64,000 nt of DNA from Streptomyces althioticus (GTDB lineage: Bacteria > Actinomycetota > Actinomycetes > Streptomycetales > Streptomycetaceae), in the NCBI GenBank assembly GCA_014649355.1, contig BMSW01000005.1, positions 186,001-250,000 on the forward strand, written 5' to 3'. This document shows, piece after piece, positions 15,647 to 25,301 of the stretch. The notes under the pieces are model-generated. The model was given only the letters and a program-made list of their open reading frames with translations, was not told the DNA's origin and ran no database searches. Positions within the stretch are counted from its first letter, which is position 1, and every line of letters begins with the position of its first letter. The position numbers were made by a program, and so were the translations under genes.

Positions 15647-15886
15647 ATGTCTCACATCGCGAAGGTCGGCGCAATCGCTCTCGGCACCGGTGCCGTGGTT
15701 CTGGGCAGTGCCGGTCTGGCCTCGGCCCACTCGGGCGCCGAGGGTGCGGCGGTCCACTCGCCCGGTGTCGTGTCGGGCAACGTGATTCAGGCTCCGATCC
15801 ACATCCCCGTTAACGTCTGCGGGAACACCGTGAACGTGATCGGCGCCCTGAACCCCGCCTTCGGCAACTACTGCGTCAACAAGTAA
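15647..15886 (+). CDS. Short chaplin
   Basis: A 79-residue chaplin: signal peptide (1-27, ends GLASA), then one chaplin domain with SPGVVSGN, QAPIHIPVN, CGNTVNVIG, LNPAFGNYCVNK. The two cysteines place it with the ChpF/G/H class rather than ChpE. Short chaplins assemble into the amyloid rodlet layer that makes aerial hyphae and spores hydrophobic. ATG 15647 has AAGGAG six bases upstream; GTG 15644 is too close to it. Driven by the BldN-type promoter at 15561-15588. Confidence 0.93.
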   Translation: MSHIAKVGAIALGTGAVVLGSAGLASAHSGAEGAAVHSPGVVSGNVIQAPIHIPVNVCGNTVNVIGALNPAFGNYCVNK

Positions 15887-15929
15887 CGTCGCGGCGGTCC
15901 ACGATTCCACGGACGCCCGTCGTAGCACC

Positions 15930-15965
15930 CAGGAGCCCCGGAGGCCGCGAGCCCCGGGGCTCCTG
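15930..15965 (+). terminator. Terminator of the short chaplin
   Basis: Inverted repeat CAGGAGCCCCGG / CCGGGGCTCCTG, 12-base arms with a 12-base loop, 44 bases after the stop. Confidence 0.8.
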
Positions 15966-16020
15966 CGCGTTCCCGTTCCGGCGTACGCGTGCGGAACGTC
16001 GGACACGGATGCGTGGGAAA

Positions 16021-16059
16021 GAAAGCGGCCCCCGGCGCTGAGCACCGGGGGCCGCTTTC
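16021..16059. terminator. Bidirectional terminator
   Basis: Perfect 15-base arms (GAAAGCGGCCCCCGG and complement) around a nine-base loop, 12 bases beyond the stop of the minus-strand gene at 16072. Confidence 0.9.
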
Positions 16060-16071
16060 TCCTGCGTGGCG

Positions 16072-16338
16072 TCAGGCGCGCAGTCCCACGTCGCCGCGGA
16101 CCGGCTTGATCTCGTCCACGAGGCCGGCCGCCTCCTTCGCCGTGCCCATCACCGATTCCTGGTCGGTCTCGAGCGTCTTCGAGTCCTGCAGCGGCATCAG
16201 CTCGAAGGGAACCGCGGTGCGCAGGCCCGTGTCGAGGCCGGTGGACGCCAGGTCGGTGGAGTCGGCGTACGCGGGCGCGGCGACACCGGCGGCGATCAGG
16301 GACCCGGCAAGGACGGCGGCAGCCTTCAGGGACTTCAT
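16072..16338 (-). CDS. Small secreted protein of unknown function
   Basis: An 88-residue protein with a signal peptide (MKSLKAAAVLAGSLIAAG.., cut after AYA at about 24) and a mature part of about 64 residues without cysteine, rich in Thr/Leu/Glu (TDLASTGLDTGLRT..). ATG 16338 has AGGAAC upstream and gives a proper signal sequence, unlike the upstream in-frame ATG at 16446. The family is unnamed to me. It converges on the chaplin gene and may be another envelope component. Confidence 0.6.
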   Translation of the reverse strand: MKSLKAAAVLAGSLIAAGVAAPAYADSTDLASTGLDTGLRTAVPFELMPLQDSKTLETDQESVMGTAKEAAGLVDEIKPVRGDVGLRA

Positions 16339-16491
16339 CGTGTTCCTTTCTTCGGCAACGCGAGTCGCCGGAGTGGTTCTGTCGCCGTGCACAACGATTC
16401 CCGGCCGGAGCGGAAACCGGGAAATCGAAGATTGCCGAGTCCTCATACGAATTCTATGAACTGATGGAGTGTCCGACGCTCCGGTCGTATG

Positions 16492-17310
16492 TCAGGAATT
16501 CGGTGTCAGGAGTGAGGTGAGCGCGGGCAGCAGGCCCGGTGCCGCGGCGGGTTCGGCGGGGGTCGCCGTCCCCGTGGAGGCCGCCGGGGCCGCGGGAGCG
16601 GGCAGTGTCGTGACGGTCGGCTCGTCGGTGCCGGCCAGCGCGGCGAGGAGCTCGTCCACCCGCGCCAGCAGCGCGTCGGCCGACGTCAGCGCCGCGTCGA
16701 CCGACTCGTCGGCCGTGACGCCGTCCGCCGACTCCGTGGTGTCCGTGGTGCTCGTGGCAGCGCTCGCGTCGCCCGTCTCCGTCGTCGCCGTACCGGTGGA
16801 CTCGGCGGTCCCGGTCGACGCGCTGCCCGCGTCGGCCGTGTCCGACTGCGGCAGCAGCAGGTCCAGGAGTGCGTCCAGGGCCTCCCGTACCTCGCTCAGG
16901 TCCTCCGCCGTGGTGCCGTCGGCCTCCTCGGCCGTGGGCAGCAGGACGCCCGTGGCCGGGGTCGTGGCGCCGGGGAGGGCCGGCGCGGCGGGAGCCACGG
17001 AGGTGTCGGTGGACGACGGGTCGTCGGCCGCCGCCCCGGTGACCGCCTCCCGTGCCGCCTCCGCGAGCCGCTGGACCTCCGCCAGGGGGAGTTGGGCGGC
17101 GGGAGCGGTCAGGACCGCGTGGACCAGGTCGGTGACCGGGGTCAGGTCGGTCCGGGTCGTTCCGGTCTGCGGCAGCCGTGCGACGAGCGATGCCGCCGGG
17201 TCCTGTCCGGGGTGGGAGCCGGCCGCGAGGGCGGCCGGGCCTGTGGTGGTGACCAGGAGGGCGGCGCACAGGGCGCCGAGTGCGATGCGCCGGGCCGGCA
17301 GAGCGCGCAT
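16492..17310 (-). CDS. Secreted Ala/Thr-rich low-complexity protein
   Basis: A 272-residue exported protein: signal peptide 1-30 (ends ALAA), then helical segments (ALDALLDLLLPQ, SADALLARVDELLAAL) separated by Thr/Ser/Ala/Glu-rich linkers. No enzyme motif, no cysteine in the mature part, no sorting signal. ATG 17310 follows AAAGGACT. It could be a wall-associated or matrix protein; function unknown. Confidence 0.6.
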   Translation of the reverse strand: MRALPARRIALGALCAALLVTTTGPAALAAGSHPGQDPAASLVARLPQTGTTRTDLTPVTDLVHAVLTAPAAQLPLAEVQRLAEAAREAVTGAAADDPSSTDTSVAPAAPALPGATTPATGVLLPTAEEADGTTAEDLSEVREALDALLDLLLPQSDTADAGSASTGTAESTGTATTETGDASAATSTTDTTESADGVTADESVDAALTSADALLARVDELLAALAGTDEPTVTTLPAPAAPAASTGTATPAEPAAAPGLLPALTSLLTPNS

Positions 17311-17634
17311 GGAGAGTCCTTTCGCGGGGCTTCGGATCTTGGACCCACCGTCGAAGCGCCCGCGACGCCCCGCAACCGGGCGTACGCCTTTCGGTCCGGG
17401 CCGCCGTCACCCTGCTGCGCGTTCCGGCAGGTGAGCCGCGGTGCGGGGGCACGGGCGCGGCAAACCCGGCTTCACGATTCCAACACACTTGCCACCCTTA
17501 GGCGAATTTCACCGTGTTTGTCCGTTTCGTGACTAGAGTTGCGGTGCTCCGAAGCACCTTCCTCGGGCGGCCGCATCGCACTCGTCCCCGCTGCCCTGCC
17601 GCCGCCATCCTTTTGCGAAAGGCTCCGAACGGTC
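17311..17634. other. Divergent intergenic region before the exopolysaccharide operon
   Basis: No gene is seen. A TAGAGT element (17534-17539) on the plus strand could be the -10 of the downstream operon, but no -35 at proper spacing is found. A small hairpin GGTGCT/AGCACC lies at 17543-17558 in the presumed leader. Confidence 0.35.
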
Positions 17635-18735
17635 ATGCGCCAAACCCTGGGTCAGCTGCTTCGCCGTGCCACGGTGGGCGTCCTCGCCCTGACCGCGCTC
17701 TGGGCGCCCTGCGGCCCCACCGCCGTCGCCGCGACCGCCGCGCCCTCCGCGCCGGCCCCGGAGGCGGAAGTACTTCCCTTCGGCGAGCGCTACCGGGCCC
17801 TTCAGCACGGCAACATCGTGCGCGCGGCCAACTCCTCCGCCACCTGCCGGGCCTCGGCGTCCTCCTGCCGCTCGGTGCAGAACGGCACGCGGCCGGGGGT
17901 GAACGGCGACTTCGACATGCATTACATCGACGTCGACGACGACCCCAACACGTACAACTCCTCGCAGGGAGAGGTGCGGCTGCCCAAGGGGTCGCGGGTG
18001 ACCTACGCGCGGCTGTACTGGGGCGGCAACCTGCTCGTGGGCGAGCAGAAGCCGGCCGAGGACAACGAGCGCGTGCTGATCGCCGAACCCGGCGGCAACT
18101 ACAAGGAGCTGCTCGCCGACACCGTCGTCGGGCACCGCGTGGCGGGCGGCACGGACGCCTTCCAGGCCTCCGCCGACGTGACGCGGCTGGTGCGGGACAG
18201 CGGGTCGGGGCTCTACACGGTCGCACAGATCAACGTGGCCGGCGGACGCTCGACGGCCGGCGCCTGGGGCGGCTGGACGCTGGTGGTGGCGTACGAGAAC
18301 GCCGCCGAGCCGCTGCGGCACCTGTCCGTGTGGGACGGCTTCGCCCCGCTGAGCGGCGACTCCGGCGCGACCTTCGCGCTGCGGAACCTGCCGTACCCGG
18401 CCGCCGCCGGGGGCCGGGTGGGCATGGTGGCCTACAACGGCGACCGCGGCACCACCGGCGACTCCCTCGTCCTGGCCGCGGGCGACACCGCCACCGCGCT
18501 CGGCAACGGCGCCAACCCGGCCGACGACGTGCTGAACTCCACCATCTCCAACCCGGCGAGCGCGCCCTCCTCGCGCGTGCCCGCGTACGCCAACACCCTC
18601 GGCTACGACTCCGACGTGTTCGACCTCGGCGGTCTCCTCACGCGCGCCGGCGACCAGGCGTCCTTCCGCCTCACCGCCCAGCGGGACGCCGCCTGGGCCG
18701 GCGTGCTCTTCGCCGCCGTCGACGCCCGGCCGTGA
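17635..18735 (+). CDS. Secreted protein, first gene of the exopolysaccharide operon
   Basis: A 366-residue exported protein: signal peptide at about 1-33 (AVAA), then a beta-rich domain with RAANSSATC, NGDFDMHYIDVDDDPNTYNS, RVTYARLYWGG and WGGWTLVVAYE, resembling secreted actinobacterial proteins annotated with DUF3344. No catalytic residues are recognisable. ATG 17635 is chosen over 17539 because the signal peptide begins there. The next gene starts 45 bases after its stop, so it is probably co-transcribed with the glycosyltransferases and may be a matrix or adhesive partner of the polysaccharide. Confidence 0.6.
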   Translation: MRQTLGQLLRRATVGVLALTALWAPCGPTAVAATAAPSAPAPEAEVLPFGERYRALQHGNIVRAANSSATCRASASSCRSVQNGTRPGVNGDFDMHYIDVDDDPNTYNSSQGEVRLPKGSRVTYARLYWGGNLLVGEQKPAEDNERVLIAEPGGNYKELLADTVVGHRVAGGTDAFQASADVTRLVRDSGSGLYTVAQINVAGGRSTAGAWGGWTLVVAYENAAEPLRHLSVWDGFAPLSGDSGATFALRNLPYPAAAGGRVGMVAYNGDRGTTGDSLVLAAGDTATALGNGANPADDVLNSTISNPASAPSSRVPAYANTLGYDSDVFDLGGLLTRAGDQASFRLTAQRDAAWAGVLFAAVDARP

Positions 18736-18779
18736 CCCCGCCGCCCCACCTTCCGACCACCTGCGTCAGCGAGGAAGCC

Positions 18780-20030
18780 GTGTCCACGGATCTGACACCG
18801 CCCGGCCGCCGGCCGCGGGTCGTGCACCTCACCCAGCCCGTGGACGGAGGCGTCGCCCGGGTCGTGACCGACCTCGTGCGGGCGCAGCTGGCGGACGGCA
18901 TGGACGTCGCCGCCGTCTGCCCGGACAGCCCACTCGCCGCCGGGCTGCGCTCCCTCGGCGCGCACGTCCGCACCTGGGAGGCGACCCGCTCGCCGGGACC
19001 CTCGCTGGTGCGGGAGGTACGGCAACTCGCCGACACCCTCGGGCATCTGCGGCCCGACCTGGTGCACGCGCACAGCGCGAAGGCGGGGCTGGCCGGGCGG
19101 CTCGCCGTGCGCGGCCGCATCCCGACCGTGTTCCAGCCGCACGCCTGGTCCTTCGAGGCGGTCGGCGGGAGCACGGCCGCGCTCGCCCTGCGCTGGGAGC
19201 GGTGGGCGGCGCGCTGGGCCTCCCGGGTGATCTGCGTGAGCGAGGCGGAGCGGGACACCGGGGTGGACGCCGGGATCCGCGGCCGGTGGACCGTCGTGCC
19301 CAACGGCATCGACCCCGAGCGCTTCCGGCCCGCCGACGACACGGGCCGGGTCAGGGCGCGACTGGCCGCCCGGCACGGCATGGACGCGGACGCGCCGCTC
19401 GCCGTGTGCGTGGGGCGGCTGTGCCGGCAGAAGGGGCAGGACGTCCTGCTGCGCGCCTGGGACGCCGTACGGCAACGGGTGCCCGGGGCGCGGCTCGTGC
19501 TGGTCGGCGACGGCCCTGACGGCGAGCGGCTGCGGGCCGCCGCGCCAGGCTCCGTGGTGTTCGCCGGGGCCGTGGCGGACGCGGCGGCCTGGTACCAGGC
19601 CGCCGATCTCGTCGTGCTGCCGTCCCGCTGGGAGGGGATGGCGCTGGCGCCGCTGGAGGCGATGGCCTGCGCGCGGCCCGTGGTGGTCACGGACGTCGAC
19701 GGGGCCCGCGAGAGCCTGCCGCCGTCGCTGGCCGGCCCGTGCCTGGTGCCGCCGGAGGACCCACCGGCGCTGGCCCGGACCGTGACCGCGCTGCTGCTCG
19801 ACCCGCCGCTGCGCGCCTCCCTCGGCGACCGGGCCCGCCGCCATGTGCTGTCCCTCCACGACGTGCGGCACACCGCGAGGGCGGTCGCCGGCGTCTACCG
19901 CGATCTGCTCGGCACCCGGCCGGCCGGTTCCGGGGCGCACGCGCTCCGGCCGGCCGCCGGCGGCGCCGAGGCCGACCGGACGACACAGCGCGTCGAGCAC
20001 TCAGAGCACAGGGAGTCCATCCACTCGTGA
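18780..20030 (+). CDS. GT4-family glycosyltransferase
   Basis: A 416-residue GT-B enzyme. N-terminal half PRVVHLTQPVDGGVARVV with HAHSAKAG; C-terminal half VPNGID, AVCVGRLCRQKGQDVLL and the retaining-GT4 ExxxxxxxE segment EGMALAPLEAMACARP. It adds a sugar from an NDP donor to a lipid-linked intermediate at the cytoplasmic face (family knowledge). GTG 18780 is preferred over GTG 18732 because GAGGAAG lies just upstream. It overlaps the next gene by four bases. Confidence 0.85.
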   Translation: MSTDLTPPGRRPRVVHLTQPVDGGVARVVTDLVRAQLADGMDVAAVCPDSPLAAGLRSLGAHVRTWEATRSPGPSLVREVRQLADTLGHLRPDLVHAHSAKAGLAGRLAVRGRIPTVFQPHAWSFEAVGGSTAALALRWERWAARWASRVICVSEAERDTGVDAGIRGRWTVVPNGIDPERFRPADDTGRVRARLAARHGMDADAPLAVCVGRLCRQKGQDVLLRAWDAVRQRVPGARLVLVGDGPDGERLRAAAPGSVVFAGAVADAAAWYQAADLVVLPSRWEGMALAPLEAMACARPVVVTDVDGARESLPPSLAGPCLVPPEDPPALARTVTALLLDPPLRASLGDRARRHVLSLHDVRHTARAVAGVYRDLLGTRPAGSGAHALRPAAGGAEADRTTQRVEHSEHRESIHS

Positions 20031-21451
20031 CCGCCGAACGTACCGTGACCTCCCCCGGTGTCGCACCGCGGGAGCACGGATCCTCCCCCGTGTCCGTCAT
20101 GCCCCCGCGCGGCTCCGGCACCGCTTCCCGGCTGCCCGCCGCCCGGCCGCCCGACCGTCCCGCCTCCCCCGTCCCGCTGCTCCTCGCCGACGGTGCGGCG
20201 GCCCTGCTCGCCTGGTGGGCGGCCGCCGGGCACTCCTCGTCGTTCCTCGCCCTGCTGGCCGGGGCGTCGCTGCTGCTGCGTCCGCGTGGCGGGCGGGCGC
20301 CGGTGCCCGCGGTGCTGGAGGAACTGCCCGCCGTGTGCGGGCGGGTGGCGGTGGCCTGGCTGGCCGCCGTCGCGCTGTGGGCGGCGCTGCATCCGCGGGA
20401 CGTGCTGTCCGTGGCCGCCGTGCTGACCGGGCTCGCCGTGCAGGTGACGGCGGCCGGCGGGCTGCGCGCGCTGGTGCACGGGCGGCGGCGCGCCGCGCTG
20501 CTGCGCCACCCGCGGGCGGCCCTCGTCGTCGGTCCGGCGGCGACCGCGCAGCGCGTGGCCGCCGCCGTGTTGCGCCATCCGCGGGGCGGGGTGCGGCCGG
20601 TGGGGGTCGTCGCCACGCAGGGGGACGGGGCGGAGGGGGGCGTTCCCGTGCTGCGGACCGACCAGGAGGTCGAGCGGGCGGTCATCCAGAACGGGGTGCG
20701 GGCGGTGCTCGCCGTCGGACCGTCGGTGCGGACCGAACAGGCGGCGCTCCTGAGGTCGTTGGCCGCGTCGGGGTGCGTGGTGTGGGAGGTCGACGCCGAC
20801 GTGGCGCCGTACCCGGCGCGGGAGCGGGTGGCCGGGTTCGCCTGCCGGCGGCTGGACCTCGCACCGGTGCGGGCCGGCGGCGCGGGCAAGCGGCTGCTCG
20901 ACGTCCTGGTGTCGGGGGCGCTGCTGCTGGTGGTCAGCCCGCTGCTGCTGGTCTGCGCGGTGACGCTGCGGCTCGCCGACGGGCCCGGGGTGGTGTTCCG
21001 TCAGGAGCGCATCGGGCGGGACGGCAGGCCGTTCACGCTGCTGAAGTTCCGCACGCACCGGCCGGTGGACGAGCACGAGTCGGCGACCCGGTGGAGCGTG
21101 GCCAACGAGCACGAGATGCGCCGCTTCTGCCGGATGCTGCGCCGCACCTCGCTGGACGAGCTGCTCCAGCTGTGGAACGTGCTGCGCGGCGACATGAGCC
21201 TGGTCGGGCCGCGTCCCGAACGGCCCTTCTTCGTCGCTCAGTTCAGCGAGACGTACCCGGGCTACGCGGCCCGGCACCGGATGCGGACCGGCATCACCGG
21301 GCTCGCGCAGATCCACGGGCTGCGCGGGGACACCTCGATCGAGGACCGCGCCCGTTTCGACAACGCCTACATCGACGACTGGTCGCTGTGGCAGGACGTC
21401 TGCATCCTGCTGCGCACGGCGGCCACGCTGGTCCGTCCGACGGGGAGCTGA
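20027..21451 (+). CDS. Initiating sugar-1-phosphate transferase (polyprenyl-phosphate)
   Basis: A 474-residue membrane protein. The N-terminal half has hydrophobic segments (about 45-145) and a nucleotide-fold-like region; the C-terminal about 200 residues are the bacterial sugar transferase domain: KRLLDVLVSGALLLVVSP helix, FTLLKFRTHRP, SLVGPRPERP and TGITGLAQIHGLRG. Such enzymes transfer hexose-1-phosphate to undecaprenyl phosphate, the first step of exopolysaccharide assembly. GTG 20027 overlaps the preceding stop (GTGA). Confidence 0.88.
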   Translation: MTAERTVTSPGVAPREHGSSPVSVMPPRGSGTASRLPAARPPDRPASPVPLLLADGAAALLAWWAAAGHSSSFLALLAGASLLLRPRGGRAPVPAVLEELPAVCGRVAVAWLAAVALWAALHPRDVLSVAAVLTGLAVQVTAAGGLRALVHGRRRAALLRHPRAALVVGPAATAQRVAAAVLRHPRGGVRPVGVVATQGDGAEGGVPVLRTDQEVERAVIQNGVRAVLAVGPSVRTEQAALLRSLAASGCVVWEVDADVAPYPARERVAGFACRRLDLAPVRAGGAGKRLLDVLVSGALLLVVSPLLLVCAVTLRLADGPGVVFRQERIGRDGRPFTLLKFRTHRPVDEHESATRWSVANEHEMRRFCRMLRRTSLDELLQLWNVLRGDMSLVGPRPERPFFVAQFSETYPGYAARHRMRTGITGLAQIHGLRGDTSIEDRARFDNAYIDDWSLWQDVCILLRTAATLVRPTGS

Positions 21452-21457
21452 CGTCAG

Positions 21458-22804
21458 GTGAGCCACGTCCCCCCGCTGCCTCTGCCCCGCCGGGCGGCCC
21501 GGTTCGCGCCGGTGCTGCCCCTGGTGGCGGTGGTCGCGCTGCTGGGCCTGCCGGCGGCGGGTGACGGCGCGCAGCCCGCCGACGCGGTGTCCGCGCTGGT
21601 GGTGGGGTACTGCGTGATCGTGCTGCTGCGGGAGCGGCGGCGTCCGCTGTCGCCGCGCGCGGCGGTGGTGCTGGGGCTGCCCGTGGCGGGGCTCGCGGTC
21701 GCCGCCATGGGGGCGGCCTCGCCGGCGGCGGGGCTCGGCGGGATGGCCCGCTATCTGCAGGTGTTCGTACTGGTCCCGGCGGCCGTGCTGGTGCTGCTGC
21801 GCGGGCGGGCCGACTTCCGTGTGCTGGCCTGGTCGTTCGTGGGTCTCGCGCTGTGGCAGGGGGCCGTCGGCGTGCACCAGTACGTCACCGGGACCGGCGC
21901 CTCCTACCAGGGCGAGACGGTCCGCGCGGTGGGCACCTTCGGGGCGCAGGACGTGATGGGCATGGCCACGGCGGTGGCGCTCGGCGTGGTCTGCGCGACC
22001 GGTCTCGCGCTGGGCCGCACCCCGTCGTGGCAGCGGGCGGCGGCGGCCGGGTGCGCGGTGGTGCTGCTGGTACCGCTGGCGGTGTCCTTCAGCCGGGGCG
22101 CCTGGATCGCGACCGTCCTGACCTGCGCGGTGCAGCTCGCGCTGGCGGGACTGCGGCGGGCGCTGAAGGCGGGGGCGGCCGTGGTGGCGGCGGGGGTGAT
22201 CCTCGTGGGCGGCTTCGGGGTGGGTACGGCGATGCTGCAGGAGCGGATCGACAGCATCACGCAGGTCGCCGACGCGCCCGACCAGTCCGTGGTCGACCGG
22301 TACACGCTGTGGGCGTCCGCCGTCGGGATGTGGCGCGAACAGCCGCTGACCGGGGTGGGTCTGAAGAACTTCCCCGAGTACCGCGACGGGCACGCCACGC
22401 TCGCGCTGTCCTCCGGCAGCGACATCGAGGGCGCCGGCGAGACCTACCACAAGCAGGCGCTGCTCTCCCCGCACAGCATGTACCTGCTGGTGCTCAGCGA
22501 GCAGGGGCTGCTCGGCTTCTGCACGCTCGTGGGGAGCTGGCTGGCGCTGCTGGTGTGCGCGGTGCGCGCGCTCGGACGGGCCCGGCGGGACGGGGCCGGC
22601 CTCGACTGCGCGCTGATCGCCTGCGGCCTGCTGCTGTGGCAGCTCGTCGACTACGTGTACGGCGACATCGGCGGTCCGTCGACCGTCCTGACCGGCGTCG
22701 CCCTCGGCCTGACGGCGTGGTGGGGGCTGACGGAACGGGCCGTCGCGGACACGACCCGCCGGGACACGCTTCCCGGCCGGGTGGAAGAGGCGGTGGCCCG
22801 ATGA
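21458..22804 (+). CDS. O-antigen ligase/polymerase-like membrane protein (Wzy-like)
   Basis: A 448-residue polytopic membrane protein with about 10-12 hydrophobic helices. The large extracytoplasmic loop includes WREQPLTGVGLKNFPEY and HSMYLLVLSEQGLLG, the Wzy_C/O-antigen ligase signature. It probably polymerises repeat units outside the membrane. GTG 21458 follows GGAG in the end of the previous gene. Confidence 0.8.
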   Translation: MSHVPPLPLPRRAARFAPVLPLVAVVALLGLPAAGDGAQPADAVSALVVGYCVIVLLRERRRPLSPRAAVVLGLPVAGLAVAAMGAASPAAGLGGMARYLQVFVLVPAAVLVLLRGRADFRVLAWSFVGLALWQGAVGVHQYVTGTGASYQGETVRAVGTFGAQDVMGMATAVALGVVCATGLALGRTPSWQRAAAAGCAVVLLVPLAVSFSRGAWIATVLTCAVQLALAGLRRALKAGAAVVAAGVILVGGFGVGTAMLQERIDSITQVADAPDQSVVDRYTLWASAVGMWREQPLTGVGLKNFPEYRDGHATLALSSGSDIEGAGETYHKQALLSPHSMYLLVLSEQGLLGFCTLVGSWLALLVCAVRALGRARRDGAGLDCALIACGLLLWQLVDYVYGDIGGPSTVLTGVALGLTAWWGLTERAVADTTRRDTLPGRVEEAVAR

Positions 22805-24549
22805 CGTCCCTCCCCTCCCAGGCCACGGGCACCGCGCCCGGCCCGCGCACGGAGAGCGTCCCCTCACGGGCGAAGGCCCGCACGGCCGACGCGCCCCGCC
22901 CTCTGGGCGACCTCCCCTCCCCTGGTGCGCAGGGTGAGGGCGAGCCGACCCCCTCCCGGCGCTTCCTCGCCCGTGCCGCGCTGGTCACCGCCGCGCTGTC
23001 CATCGCCGGGTCGCTGCTCGGGCTGGTCCGGGACCAGTCCCTGGCGCGGCTGTTCGGCGCCGGGAGTGACACCGACGCGTTCCTCGTGGCGTGGACCGTG
23101 CCGGAGATGGCGGCGACCCTCCTGATCGAGGACGGGCTGGCGATCGCGCTGATCCCGGCGTTCAGCATGGCGCTCGCCCGGCGCGCGCGGGGCGTCCCCG
23201 GCGACCCGGTGCGCGAGCTGGTGCGGGCCACGCTGCCGCGGCTGTGCCTGGCGTTCGCCGCGGTGGCCGCGCTGGCCGCGGCCGGGGCGCCGTACCTGGT
23301 GGCCGTGCTGGCGCCAGGGCTGCCGGACCCGCGGCTCGCCGTGGACTGCACCCGGCTCACCGCGCTCAGCCTGCTGGCTTTCGGGCTCGCCGGGTACTGC
23401 AGCGCCGCGCTGCGGGCGCACCGCCGCTTCCTCGCACCGGCCGCGATCTACGTCGCGTACAACACCGGGATCATCGCGACGATGTTCGCCTTCGGCGGCG
23501 AGTGGGGGGTGCGGGCTGCGGCGGCCGGGGTCGCGGTGGGCGGCTGTCTGATGGTGGCGGTGCAACTGCCGTCGCTGTGGCGGCAGCTCACCTCCCGTGC
23601 GCCCGCGCCGGCCGCCGCCGTCGACGGTCCGGCGGACCAGGAGCGGCCGGTGCGGCTGGCGCTGATCGCCGCCGTGCTGCTGTTCGCGCTGTGCCGGCAG
23701 TCGCAGGTGCTGGTCGAGCGGTTCCTGGCGTCGTCGCTGCCCGCGGGAGCGATCTCGCACCTCAACTACGCGCAGAAGGTCGCGCAGATCCCGATGACGC
23801 TGTCGCTGATGGTGTGCACGGTGACCTTCCCGGTGGTGGCGCGGGCGCTCGCCGACGGGGACGCCGCGCGGGCGCGGGCCCGGGTGCAGCGGGACCTGCT
23901 GCTGGCGTCCTGCGTGGTGCTGCTGGGCATGTGCGCGGTGGTCGCCTGCGCGCCGCAGATGATCGGACTGCTCTTCCAGAGTGGCGCGTTCACCGCGTCC
24001 GACACCGCCGCGACGGCGGACGTGATGCGGGTGTACGCGCTCGGCCTGCTCGGCCAGACCCTGGTGGGCGCGCTGGTCCGCTGCTACTTCTCGGCGGGCC
24101 GCGCCCGCTGGTACCCGCTGGGCGTGATGGGCGTGGGCATCGTCGCCACGTCCCTGACCGGCGCGCTCGCCGTGGGCCGCTGGGGGGTCGCGGGGATCGC
24201 CGCGGCCAACGCCGCCGGCATCACCGTCACCGCCGTCCTGCTGCTGACCGGCCTGCGCGCCGCCCCCTCCGACGACGCGCCGGGCACCCCGGCCGGGGTC
24301 ACCGTCGGCGTCCGCCGCGTCCTCGCCGACCTGGGCCGGCCGGTCCTCGCCTCCGTCCTGGCCGTCGCCGCCGGGGTGTTCGCCGCCGGCCGCTTCGACG
24401 CGCCCGTGACGGCGCTCGCGGCCGGCTGCCTCGCCGTCACCGCCGTCTTCGTCCCGATCGCCCTGTCCGCCCTGGGCGTGGGCGCCGCCACCGTGCGGCG
24501 CTGCGTCCGTACCGTCACACGAAGGCTCACACATGGCCGCACCCGTTGA
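22801..24549 (+). CDS. MurJ/Wzx-like lipid-linked oligosaccharide flippase
   Basis: A 582-residue MOP-superfamily transporter with about 14 helices and a 50-residue Pro/Ser-rich cytoplasmic N-tail. MviN/MurJ-like motifs include SLLGLVRDQSLARLFGAG, DAFLVAWTVPE and FSAGRARWYPLG. In this operon it is the natural candidate to flip polyprenyl-linked repeat units. ATG 22801 overlaps the previous stop (ATGA). Confidence 0.82.
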   Translation: MTSLPSQATGTAPGPRTESVPSRAKARTADAPRPLGDLPSPGAQGEGEPTPSRRFLARAALVTAALSIAGSLLGLVRDQSLARLFGAGSDTDAFLVAWTVPEMAATLLIEDGLAIALIPAFSMALARRARGVPGDPVRELVRATLPRLCLAFAAVAALAAAGAPYLVAVLAPGLPDPRLAVDCTRLTALSLLAFGLAGYCSAALRAHRRFLAPAAIYVAYNTGIIATMFAFGGEWGVRAAAAGVAVGGCLMVAVQLPSLWRQLTSRAPAPAAAVDGPADQERPVRLALIAAVLLFALCRQSQVLVERFLASSLPAGAISHLNYAQKVAQIPMTLSLMVCTVTFPVVARALADGDAARARARVQRDLLLASCVVLLGMCAVVACAPQMIGLLFQSGAFTASDTAATADVMRVYALGLLGQTLVGALVRCYFSAGRARWYPLGVMGVGIVATSLTGALAVGRWGVAGIAAANAAGITVTAVLLLTGLRAAPSDDAPGTPAGVTVGVRRVLADLGRPVLASVLAVAAGVFAAGRFDAPVTALAAGCLAVTAVFVPIALSALGVGAATVRRCVRTVTRRLTHGRTR

Positions 24550-25300
24550 ATCCCCGCTCGCCGACCGGCACCCGGCGGGGCGCCGCCCGGCGCCCGTCCC
24601 CTGGGTGGCGATGTACCACTCGGTGGGCGACTGCTCCGACGACCCGTACCGCGTCACCGTCACGCCCGACCGGCTGGAGCACCAGCTGACCTGGCTGCGC
24701 CGGCGCGGGCTGCGGGGCGTGTCCGTGGCGGAGCTGCTGGACGCGCGCGCCCGCGGTGAGGGCGGGGACCTGGTCGGCCTGACCTTCGACGACGGTTACA
24801 CCGACTTCCTCACCGGCGCCCTGCCGCTGCTGCGGCGGTTCCGGTGCAACGCGACGCTGTTCGTGCTGCCGGGGCGGCTCGGCGGCGACAACGCCTGGGA
24901 CCCGCTGGGGCCGCGCAAGCCGCTGCTGGACGCGGAGGGCATCCGGCGCGCCGCCGGGGAGGGCGTGGAGATCGGCTCGCACGGGCTGACGCACGTCGAC
25001 CTGACCCGCGCCGACGACACGGTGCTCGCCGCCGAGGTGACGGAGAGCCGCGCCCGGATCGCCGCGCTCACCGGCGCCGAGGCGGACGGCTTCTGCTACC
25101 CGTACGGGACGGTCGACGCGCGGGCCGTGGAGGCCGTGCGGAAGGCCGGTTACCGGTACGCCTGCGCCATCGACCCGGGCCCGCTGACCGGCCCGTACGC
25201 CCTGCCGCGGGCGCACGTCGGGCAGAACGACACGGCGTGGCGGCTGCACCTGAAGCTGCGGCTGCACCGCTGGCGCCGCCGTCCGGTGGAGGGCGTGTGA
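24533..25300 (+). CDS. Polysaccharide deacetylase (CE4/NodB fold)
   Basis: A 255-residue CE4 enzyme. Motif 1 TFDDGYTD (Asp86, Asp87) and motif 2 SHGLTH (His150, His154) supply the metal triad; CYPYGT near 205 is motif 3-like. No signal peptide is visible, so it may act at the inner face or be exported by another route. It would remove N- or O-acetyl groups from the operon's polysaccharide. It overlaps the flippase gene by 17 bases. Confidence 0.85.
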   Translation: MAAPVESPLADRHPAGRRPAPVPWVAMYHSVGDCSDDPYRVTVTPDRLEHQLTWLRRRGLRGVSVAELLDARARGEGGDLVGLTFDDGYTDFLTGALPLLRRFRCNATLFVLPGRLGGDNAWDPLGPRKPLLDAEGIRRAAGEGVEIGSHGLTHVDLTRADDTVLAAEVTESRARIAALTGAEADGFCYPYGTVDARAVEAVRKAGYRYACAIDPGPLTGPYALPRAHVGQNDTAWRLHLKLRLHRWRRRPVEGV

Positions 25301-25301
25301 G